A stretch of 64,000 bases of DNA. Origin: Platanthera guangdongensis (taxonomy: Eukaryota > Streptophyta > Magnoliopsida > Asparagales > Orchidaceae). Shown here in pieces: positions 11,576 through 21,457 of the stretch (position 1 is its first letter; each line of letters opens with the position of its first letter). The stretch spans positions 106,215,213 through 106,279,212 of the forward strand of contig CM077163.1 in NCBI GenBank assembly GCA_039583875.1, read 5' to 3'. Position numbers and translations under genes: made by a program. The notes under the pieces were generated by a model. It saw only the letters and a list, made by a program, of their open reading frames with translations, was not told the origin of the DNA and did not search any database.

Positions 11576-14500
11576 TGTAACGCCCCCGATTTTTTTCGAT
11601 GATTTTATTTGTTTGGGCAACGTCAGATTTATGACGTCGTGGCGTTACTTTTAACGTCGATTTGACGGCGCAATGCCGTTAAGGCAATTTCGCGTCCGTG
11701 AAGTCGAGTAGGCCGAATTCTTGTTGTAATGGGAAGATTTTGCATTTGGAATTTAAGTTAAGTAATTTTGGACTGGCTCGTCAAGTTTCATCGCAATCCG
11801 AGCATTTTTGGAGTCTCGGCGCGCGATTGAAGTTTTGGATTGTTTATGTTCGCTGTATACTTTGAAGATTAATATCTCGGGAATGGCTCGTCGGATTCTG
11901 GTTTTGATTTCGCCGTTAGATTTGTAGCATTAGTGTTCGCCTTCGGTGCAAGTTTCGTTTAATTCGGCGCTCGTTTGGACTTCCGTGCTGAGTCTTCTCG
12001 AGAAGCTATGGTTCTACTCGATTAGCCCGTTTTAGATTTTACTCGGGCGCCGTTTTGAGGGTCAAAACGGCATTGTATCAAAATATGGTCAACATGAAAT
12101 TTGTTCATATCGACGATATATACAACTTTCATGATGATCACTTTTCGAATTGAATCCGTTTTGAACCCCTAATTCCATTGTTTCTGCAATAACTCGAGTG
12201 GTGAGCTACTACTCGAGTATACGCTGCTTCTACTCGAGTAATTCATGTTTTAACTCGAGTAATGAGCCTATACTCGAGTATATTATGTTACTAATCGAGT
12301 AGGTATGTTACTACTCGAGTAGGTATGCTGTTACTCGAGTAGGTATGCTGTTACTAAAGTAGGTATGCTGCCACTCGAGTAGCCTGTTTCGTTTTATGTT
12401 CAAACATCGTTTTAAGGGTCAAAATGGCGTCGTATCAAAAAATGGTCAACATGAATTTTTTTCATCTCGACGAGATCTACAACTTTCTTGTTGACCACCG
12501 TTCATGTTGAAGTCGTTTTAAACCCCTAGTTTCATTGTATCCGCTATAACTCGAGTGGTGAGCTGCTACTCGACTATATGCTGCTTCTACTCGAGTAATT
12601 CATGTTTTTACTCGAGTAATGAGCCTCTACTCGAGTTTATTATGTTACTACTCGAGTAGGTATGTTATTACTCGAGTAGGTATGTTACTACTCGAGTAGA
12701 TATGTTGTTACTCGAGTAGGTATGCTGCTACTCGAGTAGGAATGCTGCCACTCGAGTAGGCTGTTTCTCTCTGCGTTCATAGGCTGTTTTGATGGTCAAA
12801 ACAGCATCGTATAAAACAATAGTCAACATGTAATTTGTTCTCCTCGACGATATCTACAACTTTCATGTTGACGACATTTTGATTTGAAGTCATCCTACAC
12901 CTCTATTTTAGATTCCCGTAAAACCGCTCGAAATAAACCGTTTTTGACAAAACTTTTTATAAACATATATATAAATATATATATTTTGACTTAGGTTTTA
13001 AAACCGAACTTCATCTTCTCCGATTCTCTCCTCCCGAACCTGAGTGGCGAGCGAGAGAGAGAGAGAGAGAGAGAGTTCTTTTTCGTGAATCTTCCGATGG
13101 CCGCCGACGGTGCTCCGGTGCTCGAAATCTTCATCCAAACATAGATCCGGAAAGCTCTCGCCGAGAGCTACGCACTCGTGGTAATTTCTTCCCCGTTTCT
13201 TGAGATTTCTCATTAGGTTTTTTCGGCCCTAACCTCTATTTTGGCCATTTTTGTCTATATTTCAACCTCTCCCGCATCCTTTTTGCCCCGACCTACGACG
13301 TGGAGTGATTCGGTGGATTTTTCCGGTAAAAACCAAGGCAAGTGGTGGTTTCTCCTTTTTCTCCTTGTCTGATTCGATGGTAACGGCTATGTTTTCATGT
13401 TCTCTAAAATTTTCTACACTTATTCTTCCAAATTATTGCTATGATTAACCGCTTTGTTGATTACATGTTGTTATGTTGTTTTGCCATGATAAACTTGAAC
13501 TTGTTTATTTATGTTTAATCGTCCTTGAAGTTTCTTATCGATGGCTTAAGTGCCTTAGCTCTCGTTCTCAAACGTATTAGAGTTTAATTAGGTTTGTAAA
13601 TCGGTCCTAAGGGTTGATCAACCATGTCCGGAATCTAGTAATGTCAAGTAGAGTTTGTCGAGCCAAATCCCGAGGTATTTGTGTTGTGTTTTTTTTTGGG
13701 TTTCTTGAATGCGGGTGTTAGTGGACGATTCCACCTCCGCAGTGTTTGTTACCTTCATTAGTGCCTTGTGGAAGTCTACCTGGTTTTTGGATGTCTGCGC
13801 TGTATGGTGGAGAGCATGAGACTCCCTCGCAGTTAGACAGATTGTATATCCGTTGTTTTGGGTGGTGTGTCCAAGAGTGACCACTTCGCCTGCGTTTTTT
13901 TGAGTGGTGTGTCCAAGAGTGACCGCTTCGCCGTGATTTTGGGTAGGGTCAAACACAGGTGCCTAATGAAGGTTTTGTTTTTTTTCTTTCTGGGGAAATA
14001 TTTATGTAGTCACCTTATAGTCCTTGTTCGTCTGGTGTACTCTTGGGGAACGTGGCAAGTCACGTAGGAGTTCTCTTCCTATTCATGGCCTATTTCTTTT
14101 GTACCTTGCTTTAGTACTTTTGGTCTTGGGCTGGTACCCCTGTTGACCTTTGTTTATTTTAGCTTATTACGTTTTTCCTGCCACTACTTATACCTTCTTG
14201 CTGAGTTGTTCTGTCTTTGGAATGCCTCAGGTTTAGAGTTGTAGCAAGTAGCAGTGCTGGTTTTGGAGTTTTCTGGCGGCAGTGTTGGCCGTGGTTGTTG
14301 CCTCGTCTTAGCGAGGTAGTTTGTTGGTTTTTTTTAGTTTTACTAGTTCAGACATACTTTTGTTCGTGGATTCGTGTCAGTTTGTTGGCGCCCACTGATT
14401 TTGTTAGTTGTTGATACTTGCTAGCTGCTCATTTATTTAAAAGTGGATGTGGTTTACTTGCTCTCTGGGAGGATTTATGCTAGAAATGCATGTTAGGTAT

Positions 14501-14925
14501 TTTCAACTATAAAATCTACTACTATTACTTCATACATTACATGATTTGAAACTCTAACCCGTTATTTTTAAAGACCGTAAAAGCTATCTTTCCTACTATA
14601 ATAAATTTAGAGTTCTGCATGGCATGAGTTGTCCTTTGGGGACGATTATTCTCATGTAGGAGGTTTGAGTCAATCTAAATAAGTATTTTTCCGCAGCGTA
14701 TAACCATAATTTGATTCGTGGACTAAATGAGCCACTAAGCCGAGGGATACGGCTAACTGTTGCACTTAACTGATTTTCCTTAAAATAACTTAAAGGATCA
14801 TTCTCCATGATTAAGTATGTTTTTGCCTGAGCGTCCGCAGTTATCCCCTACTAACATGGCATCATGACATGCATTTTCCCTTACTCTGATAAGCTATTTA
14901 TGTGGCGAAAATGGGTGTTGTGACA
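11576..14925 (+). repeat. 3' LTR of the RT-deleted gypsy element
   Basis: 3350 bp, TGTAACGCCC to TTGTGACA, followed by CATAC (14926-14930). It aligns over its full length with the 5' LTR, including the TACTCGAGTA blocks (12185-12765) and the TATA stretch near 12967. Confidence 0.9.
12185..12765. repeat. TACTCGAGTA palindrome array in the 3' LTR
   Basis: Two blocks like those in the 5' LTR, with a slightly different set of damaged copies (CTAATCGAGTAG, TACTAAAGTAGG, CTCGACTATA). Confidence 0.92.
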
Positions 14926-15050
14926 CATACACCCCAACCCATCTCCGGGCCCAAGCACAGGCGCACGGTAGTTTGTTGAGGCCATGTTTCAATCCCCTGA
15001 CCTCCTTGATAAAGAGCTTTCAGGCAAGCTCTCATCAACCAACTGATCCG

Positions 15051-15115
15051 CGGCTCAGTTGGTTGATGAGAGCTTGCCTGAAAGCTCTTTATCAGGAGGT
15101 CATGGGATCGAAACC
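15051..15115 (+). promoter_or_regulatory. tRNA-like A box and B box in the right arm of foldback unit 3
   Basis: CGGCTCAGTTGG (15051-15062) fits the A-box pattern and GGGATCGAAACC (15104-15115) is close to the B box GGTTCGANNCC, with tRNA-like spacing. A D-arm-like GCTC..GAGC pairing surrounds the A box, and CAGG/CCTG-type pairing can form around the B box in units 1 and 2. The mirror-image left arm carries the same boxes on the other strand, so each unit would have divergent outward Pol III promoters. I see no complete tRNA cloverleaf. Confidence 0.5.
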
Positions 15116-15288
15116 TGGCCTCAACAACCTACCGTGCGCCTGTGGTTGGGCCCGGAGATGGGTTGGGGTGTATGGGCCGCGTGCCCTGATTAAAGCCCGC
15201 ATGGTGTGACTCCATGTTGGGTACTCTGGGCTGGTGTGACGCCAGGCAGGGTGCAGTCCCAGTGTGACGTCGCGCCTGCATCAGATTG

Positions 15289-15994
15289 ACTCTGATGCAT
15301 CAGGGAAACCTGTAGATCAGAAACTATATAGGGGCATTGATGGGTCCCTACTATATCTCACAGCTTGCAGACCTGATATTATGTTTGCCACATGTCTTTA
15401 TGCTAGGTTCCATGTGAACCCAAAAGAATCTCACATTTTTTTCCTAAAAAGAATTTTGAGATATATAAATGGTTGTCCTAGTTTAGGCATATGGTATCAC
15501 ACAGAATCAGAATTTGAGTTAACTGGATACTCAGATGCTGATTTTGCTGGATGCAGGGTGGACAGAAAAAGTACCTCAGGAACTTGCCAGTTCTTTGGTT
15601 GAGATTAGTGTCCTGGTTTTGTAAAAAGCAATCCTCTGTGTCAACCTCCACTGCTGAGGCAGAATACATTGCAGCTGGTAGTTGTTGCTCATAGATGTTA
15701 TGAATACAAAACCAACTACTAGACTATGGTCTCAACTTAAATAATTCAACTCTTCTTTGTGATAACACAAGTTCCATAGCCGTAGCACAAAATCTAGTCC
15801 ATTACAGTAGGACAAAGCATATAGACATTAGGCATTATTTCATTAGAGAGTGTGTAGATAAAAATAAAATTAATCTTGTCTATATCTACACTGATTTACA
15901 AAGAGCTGATATATTCACCAAATCTCTAGATGAGAAAAATCATGTATTCTTTATAAATCAGCTTGGAATGATAAATGAAGAAGATTTAGTTTAA
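15289..15994 (+). pseudogene. Copia pol, C-terminal part: RT end and RNase H (copy 1)
   Basis: Direct continuation of the RT interrupted at 3089: [14 protein letters not shown], then the RNase H motifs [24 protein letters not shown] and RTKHIDIRH. There is a frame break after TCQFFG (15602) and a TAG near 15693. It ends with TAA at 15992-15994. Confidence 0.88.
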
Positions 15995-16009
15995 GTTGTG
16001 TCTGCACTC

Positions 16010-16290
16010 GATGAATTTTCCAAAGTTCGTCGAACAGAGTTTGACGAACCAGGGATAGTTTGAGAGATCTTCGTCGAACAAAGGTCGACGAACTCTCTGT
16101 GAGTGAAATAATTTTCGTCGACTGGAGATCGACGAACGTGCTTCAGAAGATATTCGTCGAACGGCGCTCGACGAATTGTCTTCAATTCTTTAGGATGAGA
16201 TCGACGAATTATTTACTTCTAAATCATTTCGGCGAACTCAGTTAAAAGAATTGTTTTTCTTTTCGTGGAACGGAGTTTGTCGATTCATAT
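16010..16290. repeat. TCGTCGA/TCGACGA inverted-repeat array between pol and the third ORF (copy 1)
   Basis: About six imperfect units, for example CGTCGAACAAAGGTCGACGA (16073-16092) and CGTCGAACGGCGCTCGACGA (16154-16173). The array occupies the same position as 46888-47170 in copy 2. Confidence 0.8.
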
Positions 16291-16379
16291 TCTGGGAAAC
16301 CTTTAATCTATGTCTTCTTCGACCTCCATCCTGCGCTTACTGTTCTCTTGCACTTCATCGCCGTTTCTCTCTTTTGCAG

Positions 16380-19347
16380 GTGATTCCATTGCAATTCCAG
16401 CAGGAGCTCTAGCCGCTATGAAATTTGACACTGGTTTTGATATCGAGTTCGAATCATTCCAGCACTCGGATCCAATCTTTCTATATATTCTGGAACTTAT
16501 GGAAGAACAGAACTTGAAGTACCTGATGTCTACCAGTATAAAGTTTGCAGGAATAGAAATCCGAGAATGGTTCTATACTTCATCCACTTCTGAAGACAAT
16601 ACTATGACAGGATCAATCGCGGGTAACACTGTTTCCTTAACTCCCGCAGTTTTAACTGAAATCTTTGGTTTGACAAATGGAGAACAGGAATTAGAAATTG
16701 ATTCTGAAGAGTTTGATATGATGCTAAATCTAATGGGTTATGCTGGTGACAACCCAAATAAATTGTTGAAGAAACATCTGTCTGCAGCATACAAGTTCCT
16801 GGCAGACATTGTTAGGAAGGTCTTGCTTGGCAAGCATACTGCCCATGACTACATCACAAGGCATCAGTTCTTGGTCATTTGTGCAGTGATAAATAAGAAG
16901 CAAGTGCATTGGGCTCAGATCCTCTTTGATCTGATAAAGGGAAAAAATAATAAGAAAGAAGTGTGTTTTGGAAGGATCCTAGGGATCTTCCTAAAGGAGA
17001 AGGCTTCTGAATCCCTGGTCTCCCAGAACATATTCATTAATGCCAGCAAAAGGCTTACATGTGCCTTGTTGGCAGGTGGGAGAGGACCATACCTAAGCCA
17101 TCCAAGACTTCTACCTCTTCCACCCCTGTTTCTGAAGGCACCAGGGGTGTTAAAGCCACTCCCCAACCTACTAAAGATATTCATCCAACACCACCATCTC
17201 TTCAAGCCCGCCTTCCAGCAATACAAATCCATCCCTCTCCTACACATCCATCATCCCATACTCAACCTCCTACTCTACCAGAATCTCCACATGCTTCATC
17301 AACACCAACTCATCCATCATCTCCACTTCCTCCTCATTTATCCTTTATACCATTTTTCAATATAATTCCATCACCTCCCAATTCCCCTTTTCCTCCAAAC
17401 ACCCACATGGAAGATGCCACCCATCCATCCCCATCAACATCTACCATCCCTCAACATACATCACCTCCAGATGTTCACATACCAGATGCTCCACTTCCTA
17501 TCCCTCCCACAGTTCCCACTTCTACACCTTCTGCAACACCATCTACCACTCCACCATTGGACACCTCAACAATTGCTTCTCTCGTTGCCCTCCTCACTCC
17601 CCTTCTCAGAACACTAATAACAGAGGCCATTACACCTCTTGCTACTTCAATTACTACCCTATATGCATAGATGACTGCCCTCACTACTGCCCCATCTTTA
17701 GTCAGTGGCCTGGATTCAGGTCTTACTGAAACCATGCAAGGGGAGATGTCTGATGATGAAGCTGCAGTAGTTCCAGCAGTAGCAGCTCCAGCAGCAGAGG
17801 TAGCAATAGTAGCAGCAAATTGTACAGAGTATATTGATACAGATGATATTGATTTTATTAATTTTATTGATACAGATGACATGTACTTGGAAGAGTCAGT
17901 CTCTGAGAAAATAATCACTGGTATTGATTTCATCATTAATCCCACAGTTGATTTAGAAAATTTGTTGAAGAATTTTGAATTTGTAGTTTTGAGATGTCTT
18001 ACAGTAGAATATAATACTAAGCCATCACTGGCTATTATACCATATACATCCCTAATAAGTCCACAGGTTGCAAAACAACTTAGTGATAGTTTTGATGTTC
18101 TTGAGCCCATAGTTATTCCAGCTCCTTCAGAAATTTCTTCTGCTCCTAGTTATGTCATGGATGACTCTCCATTGCCAGATCTGCATGATGTGATCTTGGC
18201 TGACATTCAACAAGAAGAAAAGGCAGCTGCTGAAAGTACTGTCAGAGTTGATGACACTCCAGCTTCTTCTATGGCTTCTACTCCAGTCCCTGTTGATATT
18301 CCTGCTCAAGCTCCTTCTCAACCTGATAAGCCTATCATTTCTGTTGAGGCACTGAAGGCACTGAATGCTTTATATGATAATCCTCAAAGATCTGATGATG
18401 AGGATAGTGATGATGAGTATGATGATGATGAATCTGATGATGAACCAAAGAGGAAGCCAATATCCAAGAAAAGAAAAGCTCCTCCTCCTCCTGCGCCTAA
18501 GCCTAATCCAAATAGTGACACTCCTTATTACACTCTTCAAAAGATAACACCATATAAAGGGATGCCAGCTTGGATGTAGCTGTCCAAGAATCAGCAGAAG
18601 GTGAGGAAGAAAAGCAGAAGATACTCTCCTCCTCCAGTTCAAAGATACAGAAAAGATCCACCTCCTCCTCCTCCAGCAGCAGGAGCCTCTGGATTAGCAT
18701 CTCAAAGATCTCCTTCTATTACCCAGACCTATCAAAGGCAAGACAGATCTTCAAATCCTCCTACAGCTGGATCATCTGATAAGCATTCATCCTCTAAAAG
18801 GTCTATTACTTCAGGAAAGTCAAAAGGAAAGTTTAGTGAAGTCCCACCTCCCAGGTCTTTATACTCCAGTCAGAAACAACAACATACAGTGTCTACAAAT
18901 TTCCAGGACCAATCTACTCAGTTTAGAATCTCTTCTCTAATGTCAGACCAGGTAGCAAATTCAGAGAGACCTCCTTCTCTTCCTCTTGATCCTGATCTTG
19001 ACCCCAACTTCAGAATGGCAAGGTTTAATGAATTAGTTGGGCTCTCTCAAATGAATAAAGCCAGGAAAGAAGGTCAAGACCCCTCTAAATTCACTACTAT
19101 GTCATCATATAAAGAGAAAGAACTTAACAGATTGCAGGTCAGCAAGAAAGTATTTAATCCATCAGAGTATATGTCTCTTCATCTTGACGCAGTTGTCCCC
19201 AGGGCTACATCTCTGAAGATTATAGGTGCTGCTAACATGACCATGACCAGTGTGCAAGCTTCAGATCCTAACGAAGAAATAATATTTACAAAGCCAGGAG
19301 ACAAGATCAAGGGTGCAATGCCAAAGGAAAAGAAGCAGAAGAAGTGA
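16380..19347 (+). pseudogene. Third (env-like position) ORF of the SIRE-type element, copy 1
   Basis: It follows an acceptor-like TTTCTCTCTTTTGCAG ending at 16379. The N-terminal 220 residues (from Met at 16418: MKFDTGFDIEFESF, LTEIFGL, YKFLADIVRKVLL, FGRILGIFLKEK, ASKRLTCAL) align with 47326-47990 of copy 2 and resemble plant putative transposon-protein domains. A long Pro/Ser/Thr-rich middle, an acidic DDED stretch (about 18395-18450) and a basic C-terminus follow. Breaks are a frameshift near 17080, TAG at 17668-17670 and TAG at 18577-18579 (CAG in copy 2). The ATG just after the acceptor in copy 2 is ATT here. I see no convincing transmembrane segment, so env-like describes position only. 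Confidence 0.75.
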
Positions 19348-19521
19348 TGTTGGACTCTCCTTATCTTTCTACATTATTTATAACTGTTTTATATTTTCTA
19401 AACAAAGCTCATGTATATATATATATCTGTTGCATGTGTTATCTATCTCTGCCAGATATATGCTTTTTCTGCTTTACTTATTTTCAGTTTAAGTCTGAGT
19501 CTGTAGTTAGTAAGCTCACCC

Positions 19522-19535
19522 AAATAGGTGGAGAT
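19522..19535 (+). other. Polypurine tract, Copia copy 1
   Basis: AAATAGGTGGAGAT directly before the LTR start TGTTGGATCC. Copy 2 has the matching AATAGGGGGAGAT. Confidence 0.8.
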
Positions 19536-19724
19536 TGTTGGATCCCTAGTTTGATTTGGGCTAGGTTCACTAACTTAGGATCATGTGACCCACAATATAT
19601 ATCCATGGTCATAGTTGTGTCCTAGAGTCTAGGCAAAGTCCTTAGAGTCAACATCACATGGACCAGCTATAAACAAGACTGCCAGAGACTCAAGACTTAC
19701 AAGATTTCAAGACTCTCTAAAGTG

Positions 19725-20400
19725 AGTTCGACGTTCATCGAACTCAGGTCGATGATTGTCGTGCTCAGCTCGATGATCATAGAGTAATTTTCTCTGAGCT
19801 AAGCTCGACGAACTTGGTACTCAGGTCGACGAAAACTTGGACACTACAACAACACTTCAAGTTCAGAAAACATCAAGATATTCTAAGTCCTTAGTATCAG
19901 ACCTTGGTCGACGAACTTAGATCTCAGCTCGATGAACTCTATTTTTTGGGCGACGAATCTTTGGACTACTACAACATTCTATCAAGACTATGTTTCCTAA
20001 TCTCAGTTCGACGAACACAGTTCTCAGCCCGACGAATTCTGGATTATCTACTTCAATAACATAGAACCAGAAGACTTGTGTCGACACTCAGAGTATATGT
20101 CGACACCAACTGAGTCGACAGTAGAAGAACTTGTGTCGACACCCAGATCATCAGTCGACATTTTGGAAAGGATATGTCGACACCACACAGAATATTTGAC
20201 AACTCTAGAATAGTTGCTGAACTCCAGTTGACGAACACATTTACCAGCTCGACGAACTTCAGACACAGAATAGGAAAAGTTCAGAAGAGACAATAGTTTA
20301 GTTTCCAGCTCGACAAACAGAAGCCGTCTGGTGGACGAACACAACATCTCAGCTCAACGAACTGTGGACTCAGTTCGACGATTTCTGTCATCTGTTCGAT
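19725..20400. repeat. Mixed TCGACGA and GTGTCGACAC array in the copy 1 LTR
   Basis: Copies of CTCGACGAAC and its inverse occur through the block, and in the middle (20079-20190) several TGTCGACAC palindromes replace them. Both motif classes therefore sit in one LTR. Confidence 0.82.
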
Positions 20401-20648
20401 GATTCCAGACTGAGTCATTTCCAACCTTGTCCCCATTATTACTGCAATAATTCCTTGGTAATCAATGCTCTAACATTCTCTGAATATAACCGTTAGATGA
20501 GCATTGATTGGGATATTCTCCAGGATTATTGCTTGCCATTTTTCCACGGGACAGTTGGGGAAATTATTCAATGCTGCTTATTCTCTAGGCCGTCAGCATT
20601 GAATGAAGAAGGAATTCAAAATTCAAAAGACCAATTTCCCCAGGAAAA

Positions 20649-20656
20649 TATAAAAA
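20649..20656 (+). promoter_or_regulatory. Putative TATA box in the copy 1 LTR
   Basis: TATAAAAA just after the palindrome array and upstream of an AC/AG-rich leader-like stretch. Confidence 0.4.
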
Positions 20657-21457
20657 GAGATTTTTATCTTTTCTTAGATAACAGACACACATACAGACAT
20701 ATAGAAAGAAAGTTAGAAACATATACAGAGAGAAGATTACTGAATCAGACAAGAAAAACTCAATCCGTCTGCTCTCAGTCTGACACAAGATTTCTGATAC
20801 TGAAGAAGAAGAACAATCATTCAAATATCAAGAGTCTTCATTCTTCAAACTCCTCAGGACACTTCACAGGGCAACAAATCTTCCATCTGTCAAAGAAGTT
20901 CCTGAAGATCTCTCTGATTAAGGCTGAAAGCTTGAAGGCCTATCACCCTGTGCAAAGCTCAAATTCTCCTGAACTCTTCTACATCTTAGGGGGAGCTTTG
21001 ACAACATCACTGAATCCACATAGTCTTCTCATTGTGATTGAGAAAAGAAGACTTTCATCACTATCTCATCCCCACCTCTGTAAAGGGTTGTCATCTCCCT
21101 TCAAAAGTGATTCCTGGTTACAAGTCACCTGATCAAAAGACTTGAGGGTTTGGATTTTGAGCACCTGATCAAAAGCTCACTGGTGTCAGGCACTTGATCT
21201 AAAACCTGAGTGGATTCCTACCAGGGTGGTAGAAGAGTGGATGTACCCAGGTTGGGGAACTACTATAAAATTTCTTGTGTCGTCTGATTGCCCCTTTTCT
21301 TTTTTGTTTTTGCTGTGCTTGTGTTTTTAGGACTGTTGTATGTTTAATAACTTTAGTTTAATTCTTCACATTTGAATTATAGCAGAAGCTATAATAGTTT
21401 TATAAGGACCTACAAATACTCTATTCACCCCCCCTCTAGAGTATATTAGATCTAACA

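Larger units (their letters stand above)
4171..14925 (+). mobile_element. Tekay/Del-type gypsy chromovirus with deleted RT (nested in foldback unit 3)
   Basis: The LTRs (4171-7515 and 11576-14925) begin TGTAACGCCC and end GACA, flanked by the 5-bp duplication CATAC. A tRNA-Met-type primer site follows the 5' LTR and a GGGGGAG tract precedes the 3' LTR. The 4.06-kb interior codes for gag, protease, the start of RT, integrase and a chromodomain. Nearly all of RT and RNase H is missing at about 10155, so it could not have moved on its own in this form. The LTRs differ at about 6 of the first 138 aligned bases, so the insertion is not recent. Confidence 0.9.
3090..15283. mobile_element. Trimeric foldback element with TG..CA ends (carrying a nested gypsy element)
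   Basis: Without the nested gypsy element this is about 1435 bp: three units of 467, 468 and 467 bp joined head to tail by two 16-bp palindromic spacers. Each unit is itself a near-complete inverted repeat with arms of about 225 bp around a short centre. Outer ends are TGATGCAGG and CCTGCATCA, with a 5-bp duplication. No protein is encoded; the open frames across it exist on both strands because of the inverted symmetry. TG..CA ends and a 5-bp duplication resemble integrase-mediated LTR-element insertion, but there is no primer site or internal domain beyond the 16 bp. The arms contain tRNA-like A and B boxes, so an inverted SINE dimer is another possible origin. I do not recognise a named family. 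Confidence 0.8.
4057..15283. repeat. Foldback unit 3, split by the gypsy insertion (4057-4170 plus 14931-15283)
   Basis: The two parts total 467 bp, matching units 1 and 2. The break is at CATAC, duplicated at 4166-4170 and 14926-14930. The hairpin centre is near 15048 (CTGATCCGCGGCTCAG). Confidence 0.87.
1..21457 (+). mobile_element. SIRE/Maximus-type Copia retrotransposon, copy 1 (5' end outside window)
   Basis: Order on the plus strand is gag 3' end, protease, integrase, reverse transcriptase (RT), RNase H, a third ORF, a polypurine tract and a 3' LTR, as in the SIRE/Maximus lineage of Ty1/copia elements. The 5' LTR and most of gag lie before the window. The RT is interrupted at 3089/15289 by the foldback element, and the protein alignment to copy 2 (39862-52061) resumes without loss on the far side. 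Stops, frameshifts and changed catalytic residues show it is dead. The 3' LTR end is set at 21457 by the TCTAACA terminus; without the 5' LTR the end and the target duplication cannot be confirmed. Confidence 0.88.
19536..21457 (+). repeat. 3' LTR of Copia copy 1
   Basis: About 1.92 kb, TGTTGGATCC to GATCTAACA. Shared phrases with the copy 2 LTRs include GGGGGAGCTTTGA, GTGGTAGAAGAGTGGATG and CCCCCTCTAGAGTATAT. The right end is judged from the TCTAACA terminus and may be about 10 bp further right (ACTTTCA at 21467). Confidence 0.8.

Noticed and set aside
15051..15120. A functional tRNA gene
   Set aside because: A- and B-box-like motifs are present, but I cannot draw an acceptor stem or a normal anticodon loop.
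20497..21132. 211-residue plus-strand frame in the copy 1 LTR
   Set aside because: It lies in the LTR between TATA box and LTR end; the corresponding LTR part in copy 2 is not open.
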